Assembly (NCBI GenBank): GCA_021841585.1
Contig: JAKBUS010000019.1
Location: 1-40,960 of the forward strand
Direction of reading: 5' to 3'
DNA from: Pseudomonadota bacterium
Lineage (GTDB): Bacteria > Pseudomonadota > Gammaproteobacteria > Acidiferrobacterales > Acidiferrobacteraceae
DNA: 40,960 nucleotides
Shown here piece after piece: positions 1 through 8,755 of this stretch. Every line of letters starts with the position of its first letter. Position 1 is the first letter of the stretch. Under the pieces are notes generated by a model. It did no database searches and had not been told where the DNA came from. It worked only from the letters and a program-made list of their open reading frames with translations. Made by a program: the position numbers and the translations under genes.

Positions 1-315
1 GCTGGGGCTGTGAACGCTCCACCCGCCATGGGGATGCCCCAACCATCAGCTTGTCTCGGGCGATGGCGCCCGATACGCGCCCCGGCCAAAGGGCGGCCTC
101 AAGCAAACCCCTGTCCGAACCCCCGCGGCCCTCAAGCGGAAGTGGGCGCCGGTATCGATACCGGCGCCCACCAAGCCTCATGGGAACGCGATGGGCGCGA
201 AACCTGTTTCGGGGCCCCCTCGAAATAGACCCATCCCTCCAAGGAAGAAGCGGTTCGCCGTGGAGGTCCGCCCGCTGCAATGAGCCAGTGTTGCGGGGCA
301 CGCCCGCCGCGATTA
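1..315. other. Intergenic stretch, no gene supported
   Basis: No open frame here looks like a protein; the short plus-strand frames are arginine/proline-rich translations of GC-rich DNA. The only structured element seen is the perfect palindrome at 142-171. A short hairpin (CGAAAC-CT-GTTTCG, about 197-210) follows it without a T-run. Confidence 0.6.
142..171. repeat. Perfect 30-bp palindrome
   Basis: The left half GTGGGCGCCGGTATC is followed immediately by its exact reverse complement, with ATCGAT at the centre and no loop. No T-run follows on either strand, so it is not a standard intrinsic terminator. It could be an operator for a dimeric regulator, a protein-binding site or an RNA hairpin. 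The first gene to its right (316-795) points toward it. Confidence 0.7.
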
Positions 316-795
316 TCACGCCAGAAGCTTTACGAGCACCGCCGCCGTGAGTGCGAGATTAAATCCCACCATCCAGTTCAGCAGCGCGACCCGGCCGTTG
401 GTCGCCTGCAGTGCCAGTCTGATTTCCGCGATCTCGCGGCGAACGCCGGTGAACTCCAGCGCTACTGCCTCCTTGAATGCGGCGATCTCGCGGCGAACAT
501 TGGCAAATTCCCGCGCTACCGCCTCCTTGAAATCGCTGATCTCAGATCGAACGCCGGTGAACTCCTCGGCCGTCCTGTCCTTGAAGTCGCTGATCTCAGA
601 TCGAACGCCGGTGAACTCCTTCACCATGACTTCTTTGGTTTCGTTCTTTGCCTCGACGACATCAAGCTTGGTCGCGGTCAAGCTGGTAACGGCGTCGTAC
701 AGGGCGCTCGCTTGCGCCTCCGCCTGCTCTTCGGTGAATCCGACACCCCGCAGCCGCTTGGCGTACGTCAATGTATCGAGCATATCCCGACCCAT
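316..795 (-). CDS. Coiled-coil membrane-anchored protein, DUF1640/CCDC90-like
   Basis: The product is 159 residues. The N-terminus (about 5-30) carries the DTLTYAKRLRGVGFTEEQAE-type segment of the DUF1640 family, which includes relatives of the mitochondrial uniporter regulator MCUR1. A long charged helix follows, and one C-terminal membrane segment (about 136-157, WMVGFNLALTAAVLVKLL). The central helix is four copies of an 18-residue unit starting EF(T/A)xVRxEI. Start chosen at MGRDML: GGGAG lies about 10 bases upstream; an ATG 12 bases further in (MLDTL) is also possible. Function is unknown; the architecture suggests a membrane-tethered coiled coil that oligomerises. Family assignment is from pattern recognition and fairly secure. 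Confidence 0.75.
   Translation of the reverse strand: MGRDMLDTLTYAKRLRGVGFTEEQAEAQASALYDAVTSLTATKLDVVEAKNETKEVMVKEFTGVRSEISDFKDRTAEEFTGVRSEISDFKEAVAREFANVRREIAAFKEAVALEFTGVRREIAEIRLALQATNGRVALLNWMVGFNLALTAAVLVKLLA
403..618 (-). repeat. 54-bp tandem repeat, four in-frame units inside the coiled-coil gene
   Basis: The motif GAACGCCGGTGAACTCC or a close variant starts at 441, 495, 549 and 603, exactly 54 bp apart. The units at 511-564 and 565-618 are nearly identical in DNA; the other two are diverged. Each encodes 18 residues (five alpha-helical turns), so gain or loss of a unit keeps the frame. Confidence 0.85.
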
Positions 796-1256
796 GGTAT
801 GGATACTCCCAGTGTAGCGTGTGCCGTCCACCGCCACAAACAAGAAGGGGTCGCAGGGCCCCTCGGTCCCTCGGTACTCGGCCTGGGGCAGCCTACTGAG
901 CCCTGCGCTTGGACGAAATCCGGTATTTCGCGGGGGCAGTGGTTACCGGCGCGCCCGGCGTGGCCTGGGTAGGGCGCATGGCTGGCGGATGCATGGATGG
1001 CCGGCGCGTGAGGCCGGCGCCGGGCGTGATCAAGGCCTTCGAGCGCGCACCCGCCGCCCTTTCATCATTCATCGTTCTTGATCCGCGACCATCGTCATGA
1101 GACCCTCGACGAAGACAGCCCAGGCGCCCACGTTACCCTCAACCCCGGGGTGCTCGTGTTTCGTCACCGCATTGCCCCGCGCAAACCCCTCTGGCGATAA
1201 AGGGGCCGCCTCGGGCGCAACGGCGGCTACCAGAAACCCTTGCTTGGCGACCAGAT
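796..1256. other. Intergenic stretch with a possible gene remnant
   Basis: No complete gene is supported. On the minus strand, a frame stays open from beyond 1256 down to a stop at 1069 and reads like protein (for example FLVAAVAPEAA, VGAWAVFVEGLMTMVADQ), but it has no convincing start after the end of the AhpD-like gene at 1257. The first in-frame GTG gives only about 31 residues. It may be the 3' remnant of a decayed gene. Nothing else is evident. Confidence 0.45.
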
Positions 1257-1790
1257 TCAGAAATCCCGCTCGATCTTGAAGGTATTGAAGAGGATGTCGA
1301 CCGCCGTGTTGCGCGCCCCATGGGCCACCGCGTCGAGCATATCGCCATCCGTCCATCCAAGCCCGCGCAGGTGATCGAGGTCGGGCTGACTCACCGCATG
1401 CGGCGTAGCCATAGCCTTTAAAACAAAAAGGAGCATGGCCCGATCCTTCTCCGCCAATGGCGTAGCCTTGGGGTCGGCCTTGGTGGCCGCCACCTCATCG
1501 GGTGTCTGGCCGCACATATTGATGAGCAGCGCCTCGTTGAAGCCCACGCAATACTCGCAGTCGTTGTTCTTTGACACGAGCATGCGGATCGACGCCAGCA
1601 GGGCGGCGGAAAGAGCCGGGTGGTTGCGGTAATAGCGAATACTATCCCATTGCTGGGCAAGGAGCGCCGGGCTGCTGCTGTAAAACCGTACGGCGTTGGG
1701 GACGCGACCAAAGAGCTTGGCTACGGCCTCATAGGTCTCGGCGACGGCGCCGCTCGCGGCTTCGGGGTCTTGCGTGATCAGTAAAGTCAT
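1257..1790 (-). CDS. Carboxymuconolactone decarboxylase/AhpD-like protein
   Basis: The product is 177 residues and all-helical. It carries the CxxC signature of the AhpD/CMD superfamily (CEYCVGFNEAL, about residue 80), followed by a conserved-looking helical tail. The histidine expected four residues after the second cysteine in AhpD (CxxCxxxH) is asparagine here, so peroxidase-type proton relay may be altered. Start ATG 1790 has GAGGAG about 9 bases upstream. It lies 44 bases downstream of the TetR gene on the same strand and is probably co-transcribed with it from the promoter at 2436-2463, hence a likely target of that repressor. Substrate unknown; a role in peroxide or electrophile detoxification is inference. 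Confidence 0.8.
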   Translation of the reverse strand: MTLLITQDPEAASGAVAETYEAVAKLFGRVPNAVRFYSSSPALLAQQWDSIRYYRNHPALSAALLASIRMLVSKNNDCEYCVGFNEALLINMCGQTPDEVAATKADPKATPLAEKDRAMLLFVLKAMATPHAVSQPDLDHLRGLGWTDGDMLDAVAHGARNTAVDILFNTFKIERDF

Positions 1791-1834
1791 GAGATGAACT
1801 CCTCGGGTGAAGGAACGCACCATGAACGAATAGC

Positions 1835-2428
1835 CTACGCGAGCCCGCGGACGTAGTCCCGGAGCTCGTGCAAACATTGGCGGAAGACCGCTGGCGACTG
1901 GCGATTCTTGGCCATGCCCCAGCAACCCTCCCAGGCGGCCACCAAAAAGAGCGAGGCGGCCTCGCAATCGAGGTCCGCGCGCACGCGCCCCTGGGCCTGC
2001 GCCCTTGTCAGAGCGACCTGCACGACGCCCTGCCAGCGCGTGAGGATCACCGACAGGTGGTCGCGGAAATCGGCGTCGACGGCGCTCATTTCCTGGATCA
2101 GGTTATTGAGCGGACAGCCCCATTTGACAGCCTCGTCGTCCATGCCATGGATGCGCTGATCGAGAAGGGTGAGCAGGGTCTGATAGGGGTCTTCCGCCTC
2201 TTCGAGGGGTTGGAATATGGCCTTTGCGAGCCAGCCCTGAATCACCTCGTCTACGACCGCGAGACCGAGGGCATGCTTGCTTGGAAAGTGGTGGTAGAGG
2301 GCGCCTTTCGTAAGACCGGTGTCGCGCAGGATCTCGGATAGGCCGGCGGCCTGGAAGCCATGGCGATGAATCTCGGCAAATGCCGCCTGGAGCAACTGGG
2401 TGCGGGTTGTCTCGTGCGCTATGTCCAT
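1835..2428 (-). CDS. TetR/AcrR-family transcriptional regulator
   Basis: The product is 197 residues. The N-terminal DNA-binding domain (about 8-55) shows TGLTKGALYHHFPSKHAL, the TetR helix-turn-helix with its YHHF recognition element. The ligand domain contains GCPLNNLIQEM (about 107-117), typical of the AcuR/NemR-like branch in which the cysteine can sense electrophiles. ATG 2428 is preferred over ATG 2440 because the latter lies inside the operator and -10 box; from 2428 the message would be nearly leaderless. It heads an operon with the AhpD-like gene. Autorepression is inferred from the palindrome between its -35 and -10. Inducer unknown. Confidence 0.88.
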   Translation of the reverse strand: MDIAHETTRTQLLQAAFAEIHRHGFQAAGLSEILRDTGLTKGALYHHFPSKHALGLAVVDEVIQGWLAKAIFQPLEEAEDPYQTLLTLLDQRIHGMDDEAVKWGCPLNNLIQEMSAVDADFRDHLSVILTRWQGVVQVALTRAQAQGRVRADLDCEAASLFLVAAWEGCWGMAKNRQSPAVFRQCLHELRDYVRGLA

Positions 2429-2435
2429 AGCGGTA

Positions 2436-2463
2436 ATCATACCGACCGGTCGGTATGTGTCAA
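2436..2463 (-). promoter_or_regulatory. Sigma-70 promoter of the tetR-type operon
   Basis: Read on the minus strand: TTGACA (2463-2458), 16-base spacer, TATGAT (2441-2436). The predicted start of transcription lies at or 1-2 bases before ATG 2428, which implies a leaderless mRNA. The spacer is filled by the operator palindrome. Confidence 0.8.
2438..2457. promoter_or_regulatory. TetR-type operator, perfect 20-bp palindrome
   Basis: CATACCGACCGGTCGGTATG is its own reverse complement and sits between the -35 and -10 of the promoter for the adjacent TetR gene. Core ACCGACCGGTCGGT resembles sites bound by several TetR-family repressors. Binding here would block RNA polymerase directly; it might also affect the divergent gene at 2495. 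Confidence 0.85.
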
Positions 2464-2494
2464 GGGGCGTCGGTCTTGCCTTCGGTGACCGCCG

Positions 2495-2785
2495 GTGGTG
2501 TACTGCACGACGTACTCAAGCGTGAGAGACCCCGTGAGATCGGTAATTCCCCTGGCAGTGATCTTTGCCGGTGCCGGTGCGGTAACAGGCTTTTTGCTGC
2601 GGCCTTCGGATATCTTCGGACACCAATTACCATTGTCGGTGGTGCTGGCGCGCGGATCGGACCTCCACGGCCTCAACCGTCTCCTAGTACCGCTGGCCGA
2701 GCGCTCCTTCAACGAGATGGTGGCCGGTCTCATCATCGGCGCCGTGCTCGGGACGGTGGTGGGCGCGCTGTTGAATCGCCGTTAA
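2495..2785 (+). CDS. Small hypothetical membrane protein
   Basis: Up to 96 residues with two hydrophobic segments: one near the N-terminus (VIPLAVIFAGAGAVTGFLL) and one at the C-terminus (MVAGLIIGAVLGTVVGALL). The second has a GxxxGxxxG-like pattern suited to helix packing, and the protein ends NRR. The annotated start is GTG 2495; GTG 2522 (VRDPVRSV) is an equally good candidate, and neither has a strong ribosome-binding site. It is divergent from the TetR gene, whose operator lies about 40 bases upstream, so co-regulation is possible. Family not recognised. Confidence 0.55.
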   Translation: MVYCTTYSSVRDPVRSVIPLAVIFAGAGAVTGFLLRPSDIFGHQLPLSVVLARGSDLHGLNRLLVPLAERSFNEMVAGLIIGAVLGTVVGALLNRR

Positions 2786-2929
2786 GTCTTTTGGCCCAGG
2801 CCGCTCAGCTCTTCCCCCCGAGCCACTAGGCCAGTACAATGCGCGGTCCGACACCCAACCGAGCGTCGCCCTTATAGCATCACGCCGCGTGTTGCTTGTA
2901 TACTGCGCGCCCCTTTCCTTGCGTCCCCT

Positions 2930-4747
2930 ATGACAACCCAGAATCTTCGGAACATCGCAATTATCGCCCACGTCGATCATGGCAAGACCACGCTCGTCGA
3001 CGAGCTGCTGAAACAGTCCGGCACATTCGAGAGCCGCGCGAACATGGGCGCCCGAATCATGGACTCCAACGACCTCGAGCGGGAACGTGGCATCACGATC
3101 CTCGCCAAGAATACGGCGATCCGCTGGCGCGACCACCGCATCAACATCGTCGACACCCCCGGGCATGCGGATTTCGGGGGCGAGGTGGAGCGCGTGCTGT
3201 CGATGGTGGATTCGGTGCTGTTGCTCGTCGACGCCGTCGACGGCCCCATGCCGCAGACGCGCTTTGTGACGCGCAAGGCCTTTGCCCTCGGGCTGCGGCC
3301 GATCGTCGTCATCAACAAGGTCGACCGGCCCGGGGCGCGCGTGAACTGGGTCCTCGATCAGACCTTCGATCTGTTCGACAAACTGGGGGCGACCGAGGAG
3401 CAGCTGGATTTCCCGGTCGTCTACGCATCGGCCTTGTACGGTTACGCGAGCCTCTCGCCCGATGTGCGCGAAGGTGACATGACACCGCTCTTTGAGGCCA
3501 TACTGCGGCATACGCCGCCACCCGAGGTCGACCCCGACGGCCCCTTCCAGATGCAGGTCTCGAGCCTCGCCTATTCGAGCTATGTGGGTACGATCGCGAC
3601 CGGGCGCATCAAGCGCGGGACCGTGCGTACCAATCAGGTGGTGGCGGTCATCGACCGCGAGGGCAAACGCCGCGAGGGTAAGGTCCTGCAGGTCCTGGGC
3701 TTCCTGGGCCTCGAGCGCACCGAGGTGAAGGAGGCCTCGGCCGGCGACATCATCGCTGTGACCGGTATCGACCCCATCTACATCTCGGACACGCTGTGCG
3801 ACCCAGGCCGCGCGGAGGCCCTGCCACCGCTCACCGTGGATGAACCCACCGTGAGCATGACCTTCGAGATCAATACCTCGCCATTCGTGGGACAAGACGG
3901 AAAGTTCGTCACGAGCCGCCAGCTGCGTGAGCGCCTTGAGCGCGAGCTCATCCACAACGTCGCCCTGCGCGTCGAGGACACGGCCGATGCCGATAAATTT
4001 AAGGTCTCGGGACGTGGGGAGTTACACCTCGGCATCCTCATCGAAACCATGCGCCGCGAGGGCTACGAGCTTGCGGTCTCACGCCCGCAGGTGATCACGA
4101 AGGTCGTGGACGGCGAGGTCCACGAGCCCTACGAGTCGCTTACCCTGGACGTGGAACAGGCCCACCAGGGCGTGCTGATCGAGCGGCTCGGCAACCGCCG
4201 TGGGGACCTCCTCAGCATGGAGCCCGACGCCAGCGGCCGTATCCGCCTGGAGTACGTCATCCCCTCGCGCGGCCTCATCGGCTTCCAGACGGAGTTCCTG
4301 AGCCTCACCTCGGGCACGGGCCTCATGCACCATGTCTTCGATCACTATGGCCCCGTGAAGAAGGGCGATACCGGCGGGCGCGTGAACGGCGTCTTGATCG
4401 CCAACGGCGCCGGCAAGAGCGTGGCCTATGCGCTCTTCAGCCTGCAGGAACGGGGACGGCTTTTCGTGGGACCAGGCGAGGACCTGTACGAAGGCATGAT
4501 CATCGGCATTCACTCGCGCGATAACGATCTGGTGGTGAATCCGCTGCGCGGCAAGCAGCTGACCAACATGCGCGCCTCGGGCTCGGACGAGAACATCCTG
4601 CTCACCCCGCCGATCCAACTGACCCTCGAGCGCGCCATCGAGTTCATCGACGACGACGAGCTCGTGGAAGTGACGCCGCACCATATCCGGCTGCGCAAGC
4701 GCTATCTGAAAGAAAACGACCGCAAGAAGGCCCAGCGCCAGGGCTAG
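2930..4747 (+). CDS. typA: Translational GTPase TypA/BipA
   Basis: The product is 605 residues, close to the usual length. GTPase motifs: AHVDHGKT (13-20), RGITI switch [17 protein letters not shown] switch [10 protein letters not shown] for guanine. EF-G-like domains II, III and V follow, then the TypA-specific basic C-terminal domain ending in [17 protein letters not shown]. TypA binds the ribosome near the A site and aids ribosome assembly and stress or cold adaptation. A TATACT -10-like box at 2899-2904 gives a leader of about 20 bases; the -35 is weak. It is convergent with prfC, with only 9 bases between the stops. Confidence 0.97.
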   Translation: MTTQNLRNIAIIAHVDHGKTTLVDELLKQSGTFESRANMGARIMDSNDLERERGITILAKNTAIRWRDHRINIVDTPGHADFGGEVERVLSMVDSVLLLVDAVDGPMPQTRFVTRKAFALGLRPIVVINKVDRPGARVNWVLDQTFDLFDKLGATEEQLDFPVVYASALYGYASLSPDVREGDMTPLFEAILRHTPPPEVDPDGPFQMQVSSLAYSSYVGTIATGRIKRGTVRTNQVVAVIDREGKRREGKVLQVLGFLGLERTEVKEASAGDIIAVTGIDPIYISDTLCDPGRAEALPPLTVDEPTVSMTFEINTSPFVGQDGKFVTSRQLRERLERELIHNVALRVEDTADADKFKVSGRGELHLGILIETMRREGYELAVSRPQVITKVVDGEVHEPYESLTLDVEQAHQGVLIERLGNRRGDLLSMEPDASGRIRLEYVIPSRGLIGFQTEFLSLTSGTGLMHHVFDHYGPVKKGDTGGRVNGVLIANGAGKSVAYALFSLQERGRLFVGPGEDLYEGMIIGIHSRDNDLVVNPLRGKQLTNMRASGSDENILLTPPIQLTLERAIEFIDDDELVEVTPHHIRLRKRYLKENDRKKAQRQG

Positions 4748-4756
4748 GCGGGGCCG

Positions 4757-6337
4757 TCAGCCCGCCTGCTCGCGGATGGCATGGAAGCGGGCCTTGGGGA
4801 ACCGTTCGGCGGTGAGGTCGAGGTGCGAGCGCGACGGCGCGAGATAAGCCAGCGCGCCGCCCGCGTCGCGGGCGAGGTGGCTTGCAAGGCGCCGGTGCAG
4901 GTCACCGAGCGTATCGGCGTCGGCCTCGAGCCAGCGCACCGCGACCACCGGGGCCGGCTCAAAGTCGGCCTCGACCCCATACTCGTTGCGCAATCGGTAG
5001 GTCACGACCTCGAACTGCAGGGCGCCGAGCGCCCCCAAGATCATCTCGTGCCCAGACAACGGCCGAAAGAGCTGGGTTGCACCCTCCTCGGTGAGCTGCT
5101 CGAGCCCCCGCGAGAGCGCCTTGCTCTTCAACGGGTCGCGCAGCACCACGCGCCGGAAGAGCTCCGGCGCGAAGTTGGGGACGCCGGTAAAGCGCAGCGC
5201 CTCGCCTTCGGTAAACGTGTCCCCGATGCGGATCGTGCCGTGATTGGGCAGACCCAGGATATCCCCGGCACAGGCCTCATCGGCCATGGTGCGCTCGTTG
5301 GCAAGAAAGGTGAGGGCGTTGGCGGCATTGATCTCGCGCCCTTCGCGGACATGGTAGAGGCGCATGCCACGCCGGTAGCGTCCCGAGCAGATGCGCACGA
5401 ACGCCATGCGATCCCGGTGCTGCGGGTCCATGTTCGCCTGGATCTTGAAGACGAAACCGGAAAAAGCCTCCTCGTCGGGCGCCACCAGGCGCGTGGCGGT
5501 GGGTCGCGGTAGAGGGGAAGGGGCGAATGCGATAAAGGCGTCCAGCAGGTCGCGCACGCCGAAGTTGTTCAGGGCCGACCCGAAGAACACCGGGGATTGG
5601 CGCGCCGCGCGATAGGCCTCGACATCCACGGCCGGGGCCGCCCCTCGCACCAGCTCGATCTCCTGAAGGGTGCGCTCGTACTCATCGCCCAAGACGGCCT
5701 TGAGGTCGGGATCGCGCAAGGCAAGCAGGCGCTCCTCCTGGATGCGTTCGCTGCGCCCCTGCGGCATGAGCCGCGCCATTTCGTCGGCCAGCCGGCAGAT
5801 GCCGCGGAAGCGCTGACCCATGCCGAGAGGCCAGGTGACGGGCGCGCAACTGATGTTCAGAGTCCGCTCGATCTCGTCCAACAGTTCAAGCGGCTCCCGG
5901 CCTTCACGATCCAGCTTGTTTACGAACGTGATGATCGGGGTGTTGCGCATGCGGCACACCTCGAGCAGCTTCACGGTCTGGGCCTCGACGCCCTTGGCGG
6001 CGTCGATCACCATGAGCACCGAGTCGACCGCCGTCAGTGTCCGGTAGGTATCCTCGGAGAAGTCCTGATGGCCGGGGGTGTCGAGCAGGTTCACGATGGC
6101 GTCGCCGTACGGGAACTGCATGACCGATGAGGTCACGGAGATCCCGCGCTCGCGCTCGAGCGCCATCCAGTCGGAGGTGGCATGGCGCGCCGCCTTGCGG
6201 CCCTTGACCGCGCCCGCGAGCACGATCGCGCCGCCAAAAAGCAAAAGCTTTTCGGTGAGGGTGGTCTTTCCGGCGTCGGGATGCGAAACGATCGCAAAGG
6301 TCCGGCGGCGGGCGATCTCGGTCGTCAAGGAGGGCAT
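4757..6337 (-). CDS. prfC: Peptide chain release factor 3 (RF3)
   Basis: The product is 526 residues; E. coli RF3 is 529. Motifs: [13 protein letters not shown] (18-30), [50 protein letters not shown]3 is the GTPase that removes RF1/RF2 from the ribosome after peptide release. ATG 6337 matches the family start [23 protein letters not shown]. There is no purine-rich ribosome-binding site before it; the frame stays open far upstream but that translation is low-complexity. Divergent from pip, with 86 bases between the starts. Confidence 0.96.
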   Translation of the reverse strand: MPSLTTEIARRRTFAIVSHPDAGKTTLTEKLLLFGGAIVLAGAVKGRKAARHATSDWMALERERGISVTSSVMQFPYGDAIVNLLDTPGHQDFSEDTYRTLTAVDSVLMVIDAAKGVEAQTVKLLEVCRMRNTPIITFVNKLDREGREPLELLDEIERTLNISCAPVTWPLGMGQRFRGICRLADEMARLMPQGRSERIQEERLLALRDPDLKAVLGDEYERTLQEIELVRGAAPAVDVEAYRAARQSPVFFGSALNNFGVRDLLDAFIAFAPSPLPRPTATRLVAPDEEAFSGFVFKIQANMDPQHRDRMAFVRICSGRYRRGMRLYHVREGREINAANALTFLANERTMADEACAGDILGLPNHGTIRIGDTFTEGEALRFTGVPNFAPELFRRVVLRDPLKSKALSRGLEQLTEEGATQLFRPLSGHEMILGALGALQFEVVTYRLRNEYGVEADFEPAPVVAVRWLEADADTLGDLHRRLASHLARDAGGALAYLAPSRSHLDLTAERFPKARFHAIREQAG

Positions 6338-6423
6338 GGGAGGGCGCAAGGATACACGCACGGCGCCGCCAACACTAGCGCAGCTTCGCCTGCGCCGCCC
6401 ACATCGGTATACTGGGTCTCTCC

Positions 6424-7389
6424 ATGGCCACGCTTTATCCGTCCACAGAGCCGTACGCACAGCACCGCATCGCGGTGGCCGCCCCGCACATCCTCCATGT
6501 CGAGGAGTGTGGCAACCCGCAGGGGCTGCCGGTCGTGTTCCTGCACGGCGGTCCCGGGGCCGGCTGCGAGCCCTATCATCGCCGGTTCTTTGACCCCGCG
6601 CGCTACCGCATTGTCCTGTTCGATCAGCGTGGCGCCGGGCAATCGGTGCCGCATGCGGCACTGGATGGCAACACCACGGCCGACCTCGTCGCCGACATCG
6701 AGCACATACGAACCCGCCTCGGCATAGAGCGGTGGCTGGTGTTCGGGGGTTCGTGGGGCTCGACGCTCGCGCTTGCCTACGGCGAAACCCATCCCGAGCG
6801 GGTGCTCGGCCTCATCCTGCGCGGCATCTTCCTGTGCCGGCCCGCCGAGATCCGCTGGTTCTACCAGGAGGGCGCGAACTGGGTGTATCCCGACTACTGG
6901 GAGGACTTCATCGCGCCCATCCCGGAGGCCGAGAGGGGCGACATGGTCGGCGCCTACTACCGGAGGCTTACCGGATCCGACGAGGATGAGCGCCTGCGTT
7001 GCGCCCGCGCCTGGTCGTTATGGGAGGGGCGCACCGCCAACCTGAGCCCGAAGAAAGAGGTCGTGGATTTTTTCGCGCTGGGCCACACGGCGCTGTCTCT
7101 GGCGCGCATCGAATGCCATTACTTCATGCATGAATCCTTCCTGCGCGACAACCAGATCCTCGCGGACGCCCATCGCCTGGCGGACATACCCGGCGTCATC
7201 GTGCAAGGCCGCTACGACCTGATCTGCCCCATGCGCAGCGCGTGGGAGCTGCATGCCGCATGGCCCCGAAGCACCCTCAAGGTGGTGCCCGAGGCCGCCC
7301 ATTCCGCCGCCGAGCGCGGCATCACAAGCGCGCTCGTCGAAGCGACGGACGCCTTCGCCCGGGACAGCCGATGGCCACCTACGCCATAG
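6424..7389 (+). CDS. pip: Proline iminopeptidase
   Basis: The product is 321 residues, an alpha/beta hydrolase of peptidase family S33. Oxyanion-hole motif HGGPGAG (41-47), nucleophile elbow GGSWGS (Ser 110), acid in GRYDLICP (Asp 265), catalytic His 293 in AAHSA. It cleaves N-terminal proline from peptides in the cytoplasm. A TATACT box at 6408-6413 lies only about 10 bases before the ATG, implying a very short leader. Its 3' end overlaps the start of apaH by 19 bases, so the two are probably translationally coupled. Confidence 0.95.
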   Translation: MATLYPSTEPYAQHRIAVAAPHILHVEECGNPQGLPVVFLHGGPGAGCEPYHRRFFDPARYRIVLFDQRGAGQSVPHAALDGNTTADLVADIEHIRTRLGIERWLVFGGSWGSTLALAYGETHPERVLGLILRGIFLCRPAEIRWFYQEGANWVYPDYWEDFIAPIPEAERGDMVGAYYRRLTGSDEDERLRCARAWSLWEGRTANLSPKKEVVDFFALGHTALSLARIECHYFMHESFLRDNQILADAHRLADIPGVIVQGRYDLICPMRSAWELHAAWPRSTLKVVPEAAHSAAERGITSALVEATDAFARDSRWPPTP

Positions 7390-8186
7390 GAGACCTGCAG
7401 GGCTGTCTGCAATCCTTGCAGGAGCTCCTCGCACATATCCACTACGTGGATGGCACAGACCGCCTGTGGCTGACGGGCGACCTCGTCAACCGCGGGCCCG
7501 AGTCGCTTGAAACCCTCAGATTTCTGCGCACCCTGACAGACCCCGTCATCGTGCTCGGCAACCATGACCTGCACCTGCTCGGCGTTGCCTGCGGGGCCCG
7601 CCGTATCGGCACGGATGACACCCTGGAGGCCGTCCTTTCAGCCCCTGACCGCATCGAGCTTCTCGACTGGCTAAGAAACCAGCCGCTCCTGTATCATGAC
7701 GAGGATCATGACGTCGCCATGGTGCACGCCGGTCTTCCCGCGCAATGGGATATCCGCGAGGCGCGCACCCTGGCCGCCGAGCTCGAGGCGGTCCTTCGGG
7801 GACCCGAGCTGTGCCGGGCGCTGGGAGGCGTATATGGCCCTTTGCCCGACCTGTGGAGTCCGGCGCTCACTGGCGCCGCGCGGCTGCGTTTCATCGCCAA
7901 CGCCTTGACGCGCATTCGTTATTGCGACCTGCGGGGACGGCTTGACATGCGCGACAAGGGCCCGCTTGGGACCCAGACCCCTGGCCTCGTGCCGTGGTTC
8001 GATGTGCCGGGACGGCGCAGCCGGGAGACGCGCATCCTGTTCGGTCATTGGTCGAGCCTGGGTCGCCGCGCCTTCGGAAACGTCATTTGTCTTGATAGCG
8101 GGTGTCTGTGGGGCGGGACGCTGACCGCCTTGCGGCTCGAAGACTCCGTCTTTTTTTCGGTACCCTGCGCAAGTCGCGGGGTTTGA
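7371..8186 (+). CDS. apaH: Symmetrical bis(5'-nucleosyl)-tetraphosphatase
   Basis: The product is 271 residues. Metallophosphatase motifs in order: GDLQGC (7-12), [11 protein letters not shown] (about 34-44), LGNHDLH, and VHAGL. ApaH hydrolyses Ap4A to two ADP and also removes Np4 caps from RNA. ATG 7371 gives the family start [11 protein letters not shown] and overlaps the end of pip. apaG follows after 10 bases; in E. coli the order is apaG-apaH, here it is reversed. Confidence 0.96.
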   Translation: MATYAIGDLQGCLQSLQELLAHIHYVDGTDRLWLTGDLVNRGPESLETLRFLRTLTDPVIVLGNHDLHLLGVACGARRIGTDDTLEAVLSAPDRIELLDWLRNQPLLYHDEDHDVAMVHAGLPAQWDIREARTLAAELEAVLRGPELCRALGGVYGPLPDLWSPALTGAARLRFIANALTRIRYCDLRGRLDMRDKGPLGTQTPGLVPWFDVPGRRSRETRILFGHWSSLGRRAFGNVICLDSGCLWGGTLTALRLEDSVFFSVPCASRGV

Positions 8187-8196
8187 GGACATTAGG

Positions 8197-8577
8197 ATGA
8201 GCAAAAACGCGCATCGCATTGAGGTCGGCGTGAAGACCGCCTATCTGGACAACCAGTCGGCCCCCGAGGCCAACCGCTACGTCTTTGCCTATACGATCAC
8301 GATCACCAACGCAGGATCGGTACCAGCGCGGCTCTTGACGCGTCACTGGATCATCACCGATGCCAACAACAAGGTTCAGGAAGTGCGCGGCGACGGGGTG
8401 GTCGGCGAACAGCCCTACCTGGAGCCCGGCATGAGCTTCGAATACACAAGCGGTGCCATGATCGAGACGCCCGTGGGGAGCATGCGTGGGAGCTACCAGA
8501 TGGTGGCCGACGACGGGACATGCTTCGATGCCGACATCCCGGCATTCTCGTTGAGCATCCCACGTACGCTGCATTAG
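8197..8577 (+). CDS. apaG: ApaG domain protein (Co2+/Mg2+ efflux-associated)
   Basis: The product is 126 residues, the usual length. It has the all-beta ApaG fold with [43 protein letters not shown] and the C-terminal [10 protein letters not shown]. ApaG is linked genetically to Ap4A metabolism and cobalt resistance; its biochemical role is unclear. GAGGAC lies upstream of the ATG. Last gene of the pip-apaH-apaG run. Confidence 0.96.
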   Translation: MSKNAHRIEVGVKTAYLDNQSAPEANRYVFAYTITITNAGSVPARLLTRHWIITDANNKVQEVRGDGVVGEQPYLEPGMSFEYTSGAMIETPVGSMRGSYQMVADDGTCFDADIPAFSLSIPRTLH

Positions 8578-8755
8578 CCCCGAGCGCGGGCAGGCCAGGG
8601 GCCGAGCGGGCATCGCGCACCGGCTCCCGTGGACGCGGCCAGGAGGCGGTCGCGCCCCCGCGCACCGCGTCCGGGCGACGCGAGAAGCAGGCGTCTCACC
8701 CCACCAACGACTCGCCGAGACAAGCGAGCGATCGACGAGGCCGCAAGGACCGCGC

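Noticed and set aside
441-620. Regular 54-bp spacing considered as a CRISPR or iteron array
   Set aside because: Repeats are contiguous without unique spacers and are in-frame coding for 18-residue helical units.
2684-3955. Long minus-strand open frame opposite typA
   Set aside because: It is the antisense shadow of the typA coding sequence; composition is His/Asp/Gly-rich and no start signals or family motifs are present.
4781-6130. Plus-strand open frames opposite prfC
   Set aside because: Shadows of the RF3 gene, whose GTPase motifs are complete on the minus strand.
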